64,000 bases of DNA from NCBI RefSeq assembly GCF_001485415.1, contig NZ_BCMQ01000004.1:1-64000 (forward strand). Direction: 5' to 3'. Positions 54,377-64,000 of this stretch are shown here, one piece after another (within the stretch, counting starts at the first letter, position 1; the number at the start of each line of letters is the position of its first letter). The translations under genes and the position numbers were made by a program. The notes below the pieces were generated by a model. It was not told the origin of the DNA, made no database searches, and worked only from the letters and a program-made list of their open reading frames with translations. This DNA is from Myroides odoratimimus (GTDB taxonomy: Bacteria; Bacteroidota; Bacteroidia; Flavobacteriales; Flavobacteriaceae).

Positions 54377-55297
54377 ATGCAAAATAAGTTTAAACATTTT
54401 TTAAATAAATATTTACTAGGTACAGCTAACTCTACAGAAAAAAAAGTTGTGGAAGACTTTTCTGATAATTTACAGAAAAGACCATTAATAGAATTAAAGA
54501 CAATCCAAGAGAATAGTAAACTGAGAAGCTCTATATATAATAGTATAAAGTATAAAACTAGAGAAAGAAAGCGAAGAAAGAATTATAGATTATTATCAAT
54601 AGGTTTTTCACTCTTATTAGTGGTAGGTTTAACAATTTATCAAAAGAATATTTCTGTTAATAATCAAGAATTAACATATTCTACTTCTAATGAGTTAGCT
54701 AAACATATTATTCTACCAGATGGTACTGCTGTAACGCTAAGTAGTAACTCTACATTAATCGTGTCAAATGAGTTTAATCAATCAAACAGAGAGATTAAAT
54801 TACTAGGTGAGGCTTATTTTAAAGTTGCTAAAGATGCCTCAAAACCTTTTATTATTTCGTCAGATAATTTTGAGACACAAGTTTTAGGAACTTCTTTTTG
54901 GGTGAAACCAAATATAGTAGAAGTCTCTACAGGGCGAGTAAAAGTTAGTAATTCGTTAGATATTGAAAACTATGTTATTTTAACTGCTGAGCAAAAGGTT
55001 TTGCTAAAAGATCATAGATTATATAAAAACACGCTAGATGCGTTTTCTTGTATTTCCTCCACTTCATCTTATCTCATGATGAATAATATCACCCTTACAC
55101 AGTGGAAACAAATAATAGAAAAAGAGTTTGATATCCAGATACACTTCCTGGAAGATATTATTTCAACAAAAGAATTTATTCAAGCAGACTTTAGAAACTC
55201 TACTCTAGCAGATATCGTTCAGAGTGTCAGTTATATGTATGATTTTGATTATAAATACGAAAATAAAACTATAATTATTAATAACACCAAGAAATGA
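54377..55297 (+). CDS. FecR-family anti-sigma factor
   Basis: A protein of 306 residues: short cytoplasmic N-terminus, one TM (~75-92, 'SIGFSLLLVVGLTIY'), FecR periplasmic domain ('HIILPDGTAVTLSSNSTLIV', 'REIKLLGEAYFKVAKDASKP', 'TQVLGTSFWV', 'TGRVKVSN') and C-terminal DUF4974-type secretin-like fold ('MNNITLTQWKQIIEKEFDIQ', 'FRNSTLADIVQSVSYMYDFD'). Its stop overlaps the SusC start by 4 bp. It holds or activates the sigma factor on signalling through the STN domain of SusC. Confidence 0.92.
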   Translation: MQNKFKHFLNKYLLGTANSTEKKVVEDFSDNLQKRPLIELKTIQENSKLRSSIYNSIKYKTRERKRRKNYRLLSIGFSLLLVVGLTIYQKNISVNNQELTYSTSNELAKHIILPDGTAVTLSSNSTLIVSNEFNQSNREIKLLGEAYFKVAKDASKPFIISSDNFETQVLGTSFWVKPNIVEVSTGRVKVSNSLDIENYVILTAEQKVLLKDHRLYKNTLDAFSCISSTSSYLMMNNITLTQWKQIIEKEFDIQIHFLEDIISTKEFIQADFRNSTLADIVQSVSYMYDFDYKYENKTIIINNTKK

Positions 55298-58200
55298 GAT
55301 TAAATTACTATTGCCGGTTAAGAGTAGAGACATATCTTTTTTGTCTTTCTTTATTGAGTACAGGCGTTTATGCTACTAATCAGACAGTTTCTGATAAGAC
55401 AAATGTACATGTCTATGTAAGTAATTCTTCTGAAACAGTGAAGAGTTTATTTGAAAAAATAGAACTACAAACAGCTTATAAAGTAGTCTATTCTCCCTCT
55501 ACATTAGATACCTCTATTCCTCTTAGATTTACTAGTAAAGAACGTGAACTAGAGAAGTTGTTAGAGGATATTGCCTTAAGAACAGGATCTACATATAAGA
55601 TATCAGATAAATTCATCACTTTTAAATCACAATATGTTATTTCTAAAGGAGATAAGGTTAATACAGGTCAGCAAAATAATAAGACTGTTGTCAAAGGGGT
55701 AGTTAAAGACATTCATGGACTAGCACTTCCTGGAGCGACTGTAAAAATAAAAGAATCTACAGAGGCTGTAGCTACTGATCTAGATGGTAGTTTTATGTTA
55801 GAAGTAGTCCAGAATAAACCGATCATATTAGTAATAGAGTATATAGGATATGATACTAAAGAAATTAAGGTAGACAATCCTGAATATACTTCTATAGTCC
55901 TAGAAGAAGATGCTCGTAGTTTAGAAGAAATTGTAATCACTGGTTATACAACAGAGAGCAAGCGAAATATTACAGCTGCTATTTCGACTATTAATGTAGA
56001 TGGTATTAAGGATGTTCCTAAGGCGGATGTAGCCGAGATGTTACAAGGTAGAGCTTCAGGGGTACAAGTCATGAGTGATAATAGTCCAGGTGGAGGGAAC
56101 TCTATTCGAATAAGGGGGTTCAGCACTATTAATAATAATGAGCCATTAGTAATCGTAGATGGAGTACCTGTAGCTAATGGGTTGAATTCGATTAATAGTA
56201 ATGATATAGCTTCAATGCAAGTATTAAAAGATGCTGCTTCATCTTCTATCTATGGTTCTAGAGCGGCTAATGGAGTGATTTTAATTACAACAAAGTCAGG
56301 AGGGAGAAATGAAAAAATATCTATAGATGTAAGTAGTTTTACAGGTGTTCAAAGTGCTTTTAACCTACCTAAGATGCTAGATGCTCAGCAGTACGGTGAT
56401 ATGTTATGGCAAGCTTATAAAAATGATGGTGTTGCTCCTAAACATGATATTTATGGAAATGACCCTACCAAAGCAACTATTCCGCTTTATTTAAATAAAG
56501 ATAAAACTATCAAAAGTGGTAATGTAGATTGGGTTAAAGAAATATTTAATCCTGCTACGATTCAGTCTCACAATATATCATTAGCAAAAGGAGGGGAGCA
56601 CTCTAGTCAACTTTTTTCGTTAGGGTACTTTGATCAACAAGGAATCATAAAAGACACTTATTTTAAAAGATTTTCAGGACGTTTTAATTCAGATTATAGA
56701 TTCTTTGATGGGATCTTGACAATAGGGGAGAATCTTAATGCCTCATATACAGAAAATGTTGGTATCGGTACTAATGCAGCATTAGGGTCAATAGTATATA
56801 ATGCATTTATGTATCCTTCTATAGTGCCTGTTTATAATGAGTTAGGAGAGTTTTCGGGTAATCCATTAAATGATATTCAAAATCCTAGAGGGCGTTTAGA
56901 TCGAAATAAAAATAATAAAACAAAGGAGCTGAGATTATTAGGTAATTTATTCGGAGAGTTAAAGTTAAATGATTTTACTTTTAGGTCGTCTATAGGGCTA
57001 GATTATGTAAATATAAATGGAAGGAACTTTTCACCAAAGTTTAATGAAATACTAGTTATTAATCCAGTTAATTCACTATCTACTAGAAATTCGTTTAATT
57101 ATCAGTTTACTTTTACTAATACACTGAGTTATAAGAAACAATTAGGCAATCATAATTTTGATGTATTATTAGGACAAGAAGCTGTCGAGTATTACTATGA
57201 AGGTTTTTCTGCTTCAAGACAGAACTTTATGTATGAAGATCCTAATTATTGGTTTTTAGATTATGGTACAGCCAATCAACTAAATAGAGGTAATGCTAAT
57301 GGGTGGTCATTAAATTCCTTCTTTGGTAAAGTTCATTATAATTATGATGGGAAGTATATTGTATCTGCTACAATGCGTAGAGATGGAACTTCACGATTAG
57401 CTAATCACAAATGGGATACTTTTCCTGCTGTGTCACTTGGTTGGAGGATAGATAGAGAAGACTTTTTTGATTTAGGAGATACGTTTACTTCATTTTTACT
57501 TCGTGGTGGCTGGGGAGTTACAGGAAACCAACAGGTACCCTCTTACTCAACTATAAAAAGTTATTCTAGTAATAGCTATAATTCAAATTATGATATTAAT
57601 GGAGGACAGTCATCTGTTGAGACAGGTCTGATTCAATCTAGAGTACCTAACCCAGAGCTAAAATGGGAGACTACTACACAGAGCTCTTTAGGAGTTGATT
57701 TAGGTTTTTTTAACGATAAACTGAATGTAACAGCAGATATCTATAACAAGAAAACAAAAGATATTTTGGTCTATAAATCGCTGCCTTTGACCTATGGTGG
57801 TACTAGTGATGGACAGTGGGTAAATGATGGAGAGATGACCAATAGAGGTTTAGAATTAAATCTATCTTATCAAGATAATATTAAGGATCTTCACTATAAT
57901 ATTAATTTCAATTTTACAACTTATAAAAATGAATTGACAGCATTAAACTCTGTTAATTATCTAGGTATTCCTTCTTCGTCTTTACACAGTGTAAACTTTG
58001 GACAAGAAATCTCTAGATCTGCTATAGGCCAACCAATAGGCTCATTCTTTGGTTATGTTAATGATGGGATATTTAAAAGTCAACAGGAGATCGATAAGTA
58101 TAAATTACAACCTAATGCAAAACCAGGTGATTTAATCTTTAGAGATGTAAATAATGATGGTGTGATAGATGACAATGATAGAACATTTATAGGTTCTCCT

Positions 58201-58710
58201 CACCCTGATTTTATTCTCGGCTTTAATGTAGATTTAAAATATAAGGGGTTTGATTTAAGTATGTTTTTTAATGGAAGTTTTGGCAATAAGATTTATAACT
58301 TAACAAAATATAACTCTCATTTCTTTAATCAATCAGCTTATAATAAGTCTTCTGATGTATTAGGGGCATGGACACCTGACAATCCGAATGCTTCTATACC
58401 AAGATTATCCTTAGATGATACTAATAACAATATACGCCCTTCATCTTATTATGTGGAGGATGGCTCATATTTCAAGTTAAATAATTTACAACTAGGTTAC
58501 TCTTTTGGAGAAAAACTTCATAAACAACTAAAAATGAGAGTTTATCTACAAGCAACAAATGTATTTACGATTACTAACTATAGTGGATTAACTCCAGAAG
58601 TGGGACTACAAAGTTATTCTAAGAGTAATAAAAATTTAGATATAGGTATTGATCGTGGGCTTTACCCTCCTGCACGTACTTTCTCTATGGGATTAAGTAT
58701 TAATTATTAA
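55294..58710 (+). CDS. SusC/RagA-family TonB-dependent outer-membrane transporter with STN domain
   Basis: A protein of 1138 residues: signal peptide, STN signalling domain (~35-115, 'KSLFEKIELQTAYKVVYSPS'), carboxypeptidase-regulatory-like domain (~130-205, 'VVKGVVKDIHGLALPGATVK'), TonB box region 'LEEIVITGYTTESKRNITAA', plug ('EMLQGRASGVQVM', 'RIRGFSTINNNEPLVIVDGV', 'SIYGSRAANGVILITTKSG') and a 22-strand barrel ending 'FSMGLSINY'. The STN domain fits control by the adjacent sigma/FecR pair. Imports glycan fragments with SusD. Confidence 0.96.
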   Translation: MRLNYYCRLRVETYLFCLSLLSTGVYATNQTVSDKTNVHVYVSNSSETVKSLFEKIELQTAYKVVYSPSTLDTSIPLRFTSKERELEKLLEDIALRTGSTYKISDKFITFKSQYVISKGDKVNTGQQNNKTVVKGVVKDIHGLALPGATVKIKESTEAVATDLDGSFMLEVVQNKPIILVIEYIGYDTKEIKVDNPEYTSIVLEEDARSLEEIVITGYTTESKRNITAAISTINVDGIKDVPKADVAEMLQGRASGVQVMSDNSPGGGNSIRIRGFSTINNNEPLVIVDGVPVANGLNSINSNDIASMQVLKDAASSSIYGSRAANGVILITTKSGGRNEKISIDVSSFTGVQSAFNLPKMLDAQQYGDMLWQAYKNDGVAPKHDIYGNDPTKATIPLYLNKDKTIKSGNVDWVKEIFNPATIQSHNISLAKGGEHSSQLFSLGYFDQQGIIKDTYFKRFSGRFNSDYRFFDGILTIGENLNASYTENVGIGTNAALGSIVYNAFMYPSIVPVYNELGEFSGNPLNDIQNPRGRLDRNKNNKTKELRLLGNLFGELKLNDFTFRSSIGLDYVNINGRNFSPKFNEILVINPVNSLSTRNSFNYQFTFTNTLSYKKQLGNHNFDVLLGQEAVEYYYEGFSASRQNFMYEDPNYWFLDYGTANQLNRGNANGWSLNSFFGKVHYNYDGKYIVSATMRRDGTSRLANHKWDTFPAVSLGWRIDREDFFDLGDTFTSFLLRGGWGVTGNQQVPSYSTIKSYSSNSYNSNYDINGGQSSVETGLIQSRVPNPELKWETTTQSSLGVDLGFFNDKLNVTADIYNKKTKDILVYKSLPLTYGGTSDGQWVNDGEMTNRGLELNLSYQDNIKDLHYNINFNFTTYKNELTALNSVNYLGIPSSSLHSVNFGQEISRSAIGQPIGSFFGYVNDGIFKSQQEIDKYKLQPNAKPGDLIFRDVNNDGVIDDNDRTFIGSPHPDFILGFNVDLKYKGFDLSMFFNGSFGNKIYNLTKYNSHFFNQSAYNKSSDVLGAWTPDNPNASIPRLSLDDTNNNIRPSSYYVEDGSYFKLNNLQLGYSFGEKLHKQLKMRVYLQATNVFTITNYSGLTPEVGLQSYSKSNKNLDIGIDRGLYPPARTFSMGLSINY

Positions 58711-58720
58711 AATATAAGTA

Positions 58721-60397
58721 ATGAAAAGATATATTTCAAATAAAACATATAAGATACTATTTGCCACAACTATTATGGCAGGAGTAATGAGTTCATGTTC
58801 TAAAGACTTTTTAGATGAAACTACTTATGGAGAAGTATCACCAGACAAGATGACAGATCCTAAGAATGTAGAAAGAGTAATTATAGGGGCTTATAAGATG
58901 CTGAATGGACAGATGGATAATGCTTCAAATGCAATGAATTCTCCAGCGTCTAATTGGAGTTTTGGAGATGTGACTTCGGATGATGCATATAAAGGAGGTG
59001 GAGGTACTGGTGATCAAGGGCAAATCCACAGGATGGAGTTATACCAGACAGATCCTACTGTAATAGATATAGAAAGAAAGTGGAGTGCATTATATGAAGG
59101 TATTAAAAGGGTAAATGACGCTCTACGATTATTAAATCAATCAGTAGCATTTGATCCAGAACTAAAGAAGCAGAGACAGGGAGAATTATTCTTTCTTAGA
59201 GGACATTACTACTTTGAATTAAAGAAGATTTACAATAGAATTCCCTATATAGATGAAACAATTGTTAACGTAGAGGATTATAATAGATCTAATGTAGAGT
59301 TTACTTCTGAGGAGTTATGGCAGAAAATAGTAACAGATTTTGATAATGCATCAAAAGTATTACCTTCTAAGCAAGCACAGATAGGAAGGCCTACTAGCAT
59401 TGCTGCTAAAGCCTATTTGATGAAGACAATGATATATCAAAAGAAATGGCAAGAGGCTTATACAATCTCAGAAGAGGTGATGTCTAGTCAATATAAGCTT
59501 CTGTCTAATTTTGAAGATGTGTTTTTACCAGAAAATGACAATAGCTCAGAAGTAATATTTGCAGTACAACATTCTATTAATGATGGTGATCCTAATAACT
59601 ATAATGGAAGTATAGGAGATCGTCTTACAGCTCCAGGAGGCCCTTTTTATCCTCAGTATGGTTTTCATAGACCTTCTCAAAATTTAGTTAATGCTTTTAA
59701 GACAGATGCTAACGGATTACCTGTAAAAGATAATGTAGATGTAAACAGTCAAGATTTCGTAGATCCAAGATTAGATTATACCATAGGTAGACCAGGTATA
59801 ACATATAAAGATTTAGGAGTGACGTATGATGCATCTTGGGCAAGGGATGTAGCTACTTATGGAGTATATGCACCAAAGAAACGTATAGTTTCTGCTAAAT
59901 CATCTTATTATGGCGCGACTTGGCCTTATGTTTCTGCGTTGAACTATTATATTATTCGTTATGCAGAAGTAATGTTATGGAAGGCAGAAGCAGCTGTAGA
60001 GTTAGGTAAATTAGAAGAAGCTCGAAGTATCGTAAATGCGATTAGAAAAAGAGCAAAAGAGTCAAAGTATGTGATGGCTTTAGATGGTAAGTCATACGCT
60101 GCTAATTATAAAATAGGCTTATATAATGATAGCTGGAGTAATGTAAATAAGGCTAGAGAGGCTGTACAATTAGAGAGTAGATTAGAGTTGGCGATGGAAG
60201 GAGAACGATTCTTTAATTTAGTGCGTTGGGGGATAGCAGATAAGGTTATTAATCAAGAGTATCTAGAAGCAGAGAAGCATAAACGTTCATTTTTGACAAA
60301 TGCTCATTTTACTAAAGGAAAGAATGAATATTTTCCTATTCCACAAAGATATGTAGATGGGGCTACTTCTAAAGTCGAACAAAATCCTAATTATTAA
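58721..60397 (+). CDS. SusD/RagB-family surface glycan-binding lipoprotein
   Basis: A protein of 558 residues: lipoprotein signal with lipobox MSSC (Cys26), 'KDFLDETTYGEVSPDKMTD', TPR-rich SusD fold ('VERVIIGAYKMLNG', 'RGHYYFELKKIYNRIPYIDE'), C-terminal 'RLELAMEGERFFNLVRWG' and 'EYFPIPQRYVDG'. Pairs with the SusC barrel 10 bp upstream as the lid of the transporter. The substrate cannot be read from it. Confidence 0.95.
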   Translation: MKRYISNKTYKILFATTIMAGVMSSCSKDFLDETTYGEVSPDKMTDPKNVERVIIGAYKMLNGQMDNASNAMNSPASNWSFGDVTSDDAYKGGGGTGDQGQIHRMELYQTDPTVIDIERKWSALYEGIKRVNDALRLLNQSVAFDPELKKQRQGELFFLRGHYYFELKKIYNRIPYIDETIVNVEDYNRSNVEFTSEELWQKIVTDFDNASKVLPSKQAQIGRPTSIAAKAYLMKTMIYQKKWQEAYTISEEVMSSQYKLLSNFEDVFLPENDNSSEVIFAVQHSINDGDPNNYNGSIGDRLTAPGGPFYPQYGFHRPSQNLVNAFKTDANGLPVKDNVDVNSQDFVDPRLDYTIGRPGITYKDLGVTYDASWARDVATYGVYAPKKRIVSAKSSYYGATWPYVSALNYYIIRYAEVMLWKAEAAVELGKLEEARSIVNAIRKRAKESKYVMALDGKSYAANYKIGLYNDSWSNVNKAREAVQLESRLELAMEGERFFNLVRWGIADKVINQEYLEAEKHKRSFLTNAHFTKGKNEYFPIPQRYVDGATSKVEQNPNY

Positions 60398-60417
60398 TAT
60401 TAAGTAATATAAAACAA

Positions 60418-61656
60418 ATGAAAAAAATAGTAGTAGGTTTCTTACTCGCTGTATGTACTTTTTCTTTCGGACAAAGTGGTGAGAATAAAAGTGTAACATT
60501 GTTAAGAAATAGTAATTTTTATTTTTTAGATCAGCTTTCTAAACAACCTAGTCTTGTTAAGTTGCTCAATGATAATAAGACTTTTACAGAAATAAAACAT
60601 AATAGACTAGATCTAATCAACAAGTTAGTAAATAGTGAAACTTTCCCTAAGAGTGAAGAATTGGTTCATTCTTATATTTTTACAGACGATCAGATAAAAA
60701 GTATCTCTGATGAGTTAGTTGCTTTAAATAATAAAGAGAAGAAAGTAGAAACTTTCTTTGAAGAATTAAAGCAGTCTAAAAAATACATTAATTACAATGA
60801 GATGAGTCAGAAAGATTTTATCTCTAATGTAGTGAAGTTAAACTTTAGTGGATTAAATCATACCTTAAAAGTGTATGGATTAGGAGAGAAGCCATTTTAT
60901 CCAAATATTGATTCAGTATCTTATGATAAGAATTCACGTTATTTTAAAAGAGCTATTTTATTTTGGGCAAAACATTTAGCAAATGAATCAGATTATTCTA
61001 AGGCTAGCTTCTTTGAACCAATGTTGGATTATGGACTGTATTTGATGTATATGAACCACAGGGATGAAGGTATTAGATATGAGCCTCTAGCGGCATTGTA
61101 TAATAAGAGCGCTATAGAATATGCTAAACGCATTGATTTTAAAAAGTATGAATACAATGCATTAATCGTCCTAGGAGATGGACCAGAGAATTATAGAGAT
61201 CCTTTGGGGGCGTTAGGAAAATTGAATCTAAAATTAGCAGTAGAACAGTATAGACAAGGTAAGGCGCCTTTTATTATTGTTTCAGGTGGACACGTACACC
61301 CAAATCGTACAGAGACTTGTGAAGCTATAGAAATGAAAAAAGAATTAATAGGGTTATATAATATTCCGGAAGAGGTAATTATTGTAGAACCTTATGCTAG
61401 ACATACGACTACTAATCTTAGAAATGCTACTCGTTTAATGATTGAATATGGTTTTGATATTAAACAAAAAAGTATGATTGTCTCTTATGAGTTACATACA
61501 AAGTCAATAGCAGATAAGAAGTTTTTAGAACGTTTTATGCGTGAATTAGGTTATTTACCAGGGAAAATAGTTAAGCAGAAAAAAGGGGAGTTATTAGACT
61601 TTTACCCATCTGAATTACTACTACAAATAAATCCTTTAGAGCCGTTAGATCCATAA
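60418..61656 (+). CDS. DUF218/ElyC-SanA-YdcF-like protein
   Basis: A protein of 412 residues: signal peptide MKKIVVGFLLAVCTFSFGQ, an N-terminal helical region (~25-230) of unknown fold, then a DUF218 (YdcF/ElyC) domain: 'NALIVLGDGPENYRDPLGAL', 'PFIIVSGGHVHPNRTETCEA', 'PEEVIIVEPYARHTTTNLRN'. The role of DUF218 is poorly defined (envelope-related, possible nucleotide or lipid-carrier phosphate chemistry). Inside the locus it is 20 bp after susD and 1 bp before the GH92 gene, so it is part of the degradation operon. Confidence 0.82.
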   Translation: MKKIVVGFLLAVCTFSFGQSGENKSVTLLRNSNFYFLDQLSKQPSLVKLLNDNKTFTEIKHNRLDLINKLVNSETFPKSEELVHSYIFTDDQIKSISDELVALNNKEKKVETFFEELKQSKKYINYNEMSQKDFISNVVKLNFSGLNHTLKVYGLGEKPFYPNIDSVSYDKNSRYFKRAILFWAKHLANESDYSKASFFEPMLDYGLYLMYMNHRDEGIRYEPLAALYNKSAIEYAKRIDFKKYEYNALIVLGDGPENYRDPLGALGKLNLKLAVEQYRQGKAPFIIVSGGHVHPNRTETCEAIEMKKELIGLYNIPEEVIIVEPYARHTTTNLRNATRLMIEYGFDIKQKSMIVSYELHTKSIADKKFLERFMRELGYLPGKIVKQKKGELLDFYPSELLLQINPLEPLDP

Positions 61657-61657
61657 G

Positions 61658-63688
61658 ATGAGGAAGTTTCTTATTTTATTGTTTATAGCAACTCAATGTG
61701 GTTATGGACAAAAAAATAAATTAAGTGATAAAGTGAATGTTTTTTTAGGAACTTCAGGGGATTACGGACAGTTGTCTCCTGGAGCTTCTTTTCCATTTAG
61801 TATGCTATGTATTTCTCCAGAGACATATCCTTATAATCATACAGGATACGATAATAGAGCAAAACAATTTAAAGGTGTAACTCATACTAGACTTCAGGGA
61901 GTGGGATGTAAGGGAAGTGGAGGTAATATTCTGATCAAACCAATTATAGGAAGTAATATTGGAACGGAGTTGATCAAAGAGAAAGAGGAGGGAACACCTG
62001 GTTACTATAAGGTGGAATTTACAAATAATATTAAGGCTGACTTTACTGTAGGACATAATTATGGAGCGCATCGATATTCCTTCCCTAATAAAGGGCAACT
62101 ATTAGTTGATTTGTCAAGTGCTACCGGAGGTGCTTTTGTCAGTGCTGAATATGAAGTGTCTAATCAGACTATTCAGGGAAAGATCAGTTCTAAAACAACT
62201 TGTTCTGCTGGGATATATCACTTTTATTTTAATATAGATTTGGGAAATGGAGCCATCTTAAGAAAGGTGGGAGAATATCAATTTATCGTTGATTTCCCTT
62301 CTCCTAAAGTCGAATTACAGATTGGTTTTTCATCTGTTTCAGAACACTATGCAAAGAGAAGAATAGCAAAGGGGCAAAGTTTTGATTTAACAAGAACTCT
62401 AGTTACAGAGCGATGGAATGAATTATTATCTGTTGCTGAGGTTAGTGATAAGGATGATGAGAGGGTAAAGCTTTTTTATTCTTTGCTTTACAGGACTCTT
62501 CAGGCGCCTTATCTAATATCTGAGGCAGATGGGACTTATAGAACCATTAGTGGTGAGGTGAAAAAAGCTGATTTTAATGTATATCATGGTTGGGCGCTAT
62601 GGGATAATTATAGAGAAGTTATTCCTATGTATTCTATATTATATCCTGAAGTGTATAAAGATGTAGTTCACTCTATTGCTAATATGTATCCATACGGTAA
62701 AAAAGACTTCTCTACACTCAATGAACCTGGCCCTACAGTGAGGACAGAGCACGCTTTAGTTGTTTTGGCTGATGCAGTGAATAAAGGATATCAGTTACCT
62801 ATAGATTCCATTAAGGAGTACCTTGTTAAGGAAGCTGAGCAACTTGATTTTTCTTCTCCTGATAAGGCATTAGAATCATCTTACGATTATTGGGCACTGA
62901 GTGAAATATTTAAAAGTGTTCAAGATACTGTATCTGCAAACTATTATTTAGAAAAAGCAAAAGAGTATAAGAAATATTGGCTAAAGGACTTTAAGGATAT
63001 TCAGATTCACGATGTGGATAAAATGCAAGCAAGAGGATTATATCAAGGAACTATCTGGCAATATAGATGGTTAGTACCTTATGATATAAAAGGCTTAATT
63101 AGTCTTATAGGTTCTGAAAAAGAATTTGAAGACCAATTAGATACTTTTTTTGAAGGTCATTATTATAATCACGCCAATCAGCCAGATCTTCAAGCTTCTA
63201 GTTTGTATAATGCTACTAGAAGTGCTCATAAGAGTCAGAAATTGATCCATGATTTACTACTAGGAGAGAGTATTCAGTTCTACTTTAATGATAACAGTAA
63301 AGGAATTGATCCTTATATCGGAAGGATTTATAAGAATGCGCCTCAAGCTTTTTTACGAACTATGGATGATGATTTAGGGACAATGTCAGCATGGTTTGTT
63401 TTAAGGAGTTTAGGATTCAGCGCTGCTAATGTGGGGTCGGATACTTTTTATCTCAATGCTCCTGTTTTTGAAAAGGTTATTATACGAAATAATTTGATTG
63501 TTTCTAACAAAGAAGGGAGTTCTTATATACAGGAGGTAGCGTATAATAATAAGGATTATCAGAGGAACTATATTACTTATAAAGAATTTTTGGAGGCATC
63601 AAAAATTATATTCAAAACGAGTGATGAACCTAATAAACAATGGCCGTCAGAACCATTGTGGATTTCAAATATAAAAGAAGATGAATAG
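61658..63688 (+). CDS. GH92-family alpha-mannosidase
   Basis: A protein of 676 residues: signal peptide ending QCGYGQ, N-terminal beta-sandwich 'KVNVFLGTSGDYGQLSPGAS', 'FKGVTHTRLQGVGCKGSGGN', and an (alpha/alpha)6 catalytic domain with 'YHGWALWDNYREVIPMYSIL', 'ESSYDYWALSEIF', and 'RTMDDDLGTMSAWFVLRSLG', all typical of GH92. GH92 enzymes are exo-alpha-mannosidases (1,2-, 1,3-, 1,4- or 1,6-linked, also mannose-1-phosphate-linked), Ca2+-dependent, retaining classic 'D..GxMSAW' acid/base region. Slightly shorter than usual (~750). Its stop overlaps the start of the phospholipase gene by 8 bp, so they are translationally coupled. Confidence 0.9.
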   Translation: MRKFLILLFIATQCGYGQKNKLSDKVNVFLGTSGDYGQLSPGASFPFSMLCISPETYPYNHTGYDNRAKQFKGVTHTRLQGVGCKGSGGNILIKPIIGSNIGTELIKEKEEGTPGYYKVEFTNNIKADFTVGHNYGAHRYSFPNKGQLLVDLSSATGGAFVSAEYEVSNQTIQGKISSKTTCSAGIYHFYFNIDLGNGAILRKVGEYQFIVDFPSPKVELQIGFSSVSEHYAKRRIAKGQSFDLTRTLVTERWNELLSVAEVSDKDDERVKLFYSLLYRTLQAPYLISEADGTYRTISGEVKKADFNVYHGWALWDNYREVIPMYSILYPEVYKDVVHSIANMYPYGKKDFSTLNEPGPTVRTEHALVVLADAVNKGYQLPIDSIKEYLVKEAEQLDFSSPDKALESSYDYWALSEIFKSVQDTVSANYYLEKAKEYKKYWLKDFKDIQIHDVDKMQARGLYQGTIWQYRWLVPYDIKGLISLIGSEKEFEDQLDTFFEGHYYNHANQPDLQASSLYNATRSAHKSQKLIHDLLLGESIQFYFNDNSKGIDPYIGRIYKNAPQAFLRTMDDDLGTMSAWFVLRSLGFSAANVGSDTFYLNAPVFEKVIIRNNLIVSNKEGSSYIQEVAYNNKDYQRNYITYKEFLEASKIIFKTSDEPNKQWPSEPLWISNIKEDE

Positions 63689-64000
63689 AAATATAAAGTT
63701 AAGTAGTATTCTGTTAGGTATGCTATTACCTATAGTGATGTATGGACAAATAAACACAAAACAAGAAATAAAATTACCTGGTGATTTACGAATTAATCAA
63801 ATTCAAGTTCTAGGGACACATAATAGCTATGCAGAACCAGTAGACCCTAATCTCCTTGATTATGTATCTAAAATTGTAGATCAGTCAAAAGGGAAGTTAT
63901 TAGAGGGAATGAGTAAAGAGCAGTTAGACTTTTTTAAAGAGTATCATCCTAATGAAATTAGTTTTAAGGAGAGTTTGTTTTATGAGCACCCAAGCTTTGA
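63681..64000 (+). CDS. Ca2+-dependent PI-specific phospholipase C (PI-PLC-C1 type), 3' end outside window
   Basis: Starts ATG at 63681, overlapping the GH92 stop (ATGAATAG). Signal peptide 'NIKLSSILLGMLLPIVMYGQ', then 'GDLRINQIQVLGTHNSYAEP', the opening of Ca2+-dependent phosphoinositide-specific phospholipase C (the first catalytic His in GTHNSY). Only ~106 residues are visible; the gene runs off the window. Expected to cleave phosphatidylinositol or GPI-type anchors. Confidence 0.8.
   Translation, partial: MNRNIKLSSILLGMLLPIVMYGQINTKQEIKLPGDLRINQIQVLGTHNSYAEPVDPNLLDYVSKIVDQSKGKLLEGMSKEQLDFFKEYHPNEISFKESLFYEHPSF

Noticed and set aside
1..64000. tRNA, rRNA or riboswitch genes
   Set aside because: I looked for tRNA-like and conserved rRNA or riboswitch sequence in the intergenic gaps and saw none I could support.

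Overview
The window is AT-rich chromosomal DNA from a member of the Bacteroidota, family Flavobacteriaceae. The gene content points to Myroides or a close relative, but the genus is a recollection-based guess. Evidence for the family: PorP/SprF and OmpA-type gliding/T9SS partners, a SusC/SusD pair with FecI/FecR-type regulators, a Sec/lipoprotein-type clade II nitrous oxide reductase, many lipoproteins, and promoters with the Bacteroidota -7 box TAnnTTTG.

Layout. (1) 1-12964 (+): a surface-protein locus. It holds a very repetitive secreted protein (5' end outside the window), two large paralogous secreted proteins, a PorP/SprF barrel and a TPR/beta-propeller/OmpA protein resembling PorE. (2) 13116-15332: a HipB-HipS remnant lacking the kinase HipT, with three operator-like palindromes; a broken outer-membrane barrel gene; and a small lipoprotein. 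(3) 15396-24207 (-): a metal (probably copper) efflux cluster with a Cys/Met-rich exported protein, a CusA-like RND pump, a TolC-like channel with a Met-rich insert, a CusB-like adaptor with two extra metal-binding domains, and a DUF3347 lipoprotein. Aquaporin aqpZ is divergent. (4) 25312-27064: gene-poor, with IS debris. (5) 27065-29490: a secreted beta-barrel protein and an S41 peptidase lipoprotein.

(6) 29770-46073: an accessory island bounded by two directly repeated remnants of the same IS4-type element, offset by exactly 15,705 bp. It carries an HPP-family membrane protein, an intact-looking IS3-family element, an IS1182-type element with an IS1595-type element nested in it, a CLC-type channel, a bestrophin/YneE-family protein, a Crp/Fnr regulator, and a complete-looking nos operon (cytochrome c, nosZ, nosB-like membrane protein, nosL, nosD, nosF, nosY). 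A perfect TGAT-N4-ATCA box sits just upstream of the operon's promoter.

(7) 46335-53324: a second Crp/Fnr regulator, an NAD(P)-binding epimerase-like protein, and an AraC / TolC / HlyD / MFS tripartite drug-efflux cluster. (8) 53562-64000 (+): a polysaccharide-utilisation-type locus with ECF sigma factor, FecR anti-sigma factor, STN-bearing SusC, SusD, a DUF218/ElyC-like protein, a GH92 alpha-mannosidase and the start of a Ca2+-dependent PI-specific phospholipase C. GH92 with PI-PLC suggests a mannose-containing phosphoinositol glycolipid such as a GPI anchor as substrate (inference). No rRNA, tRNA or CRISPR array was recognised.
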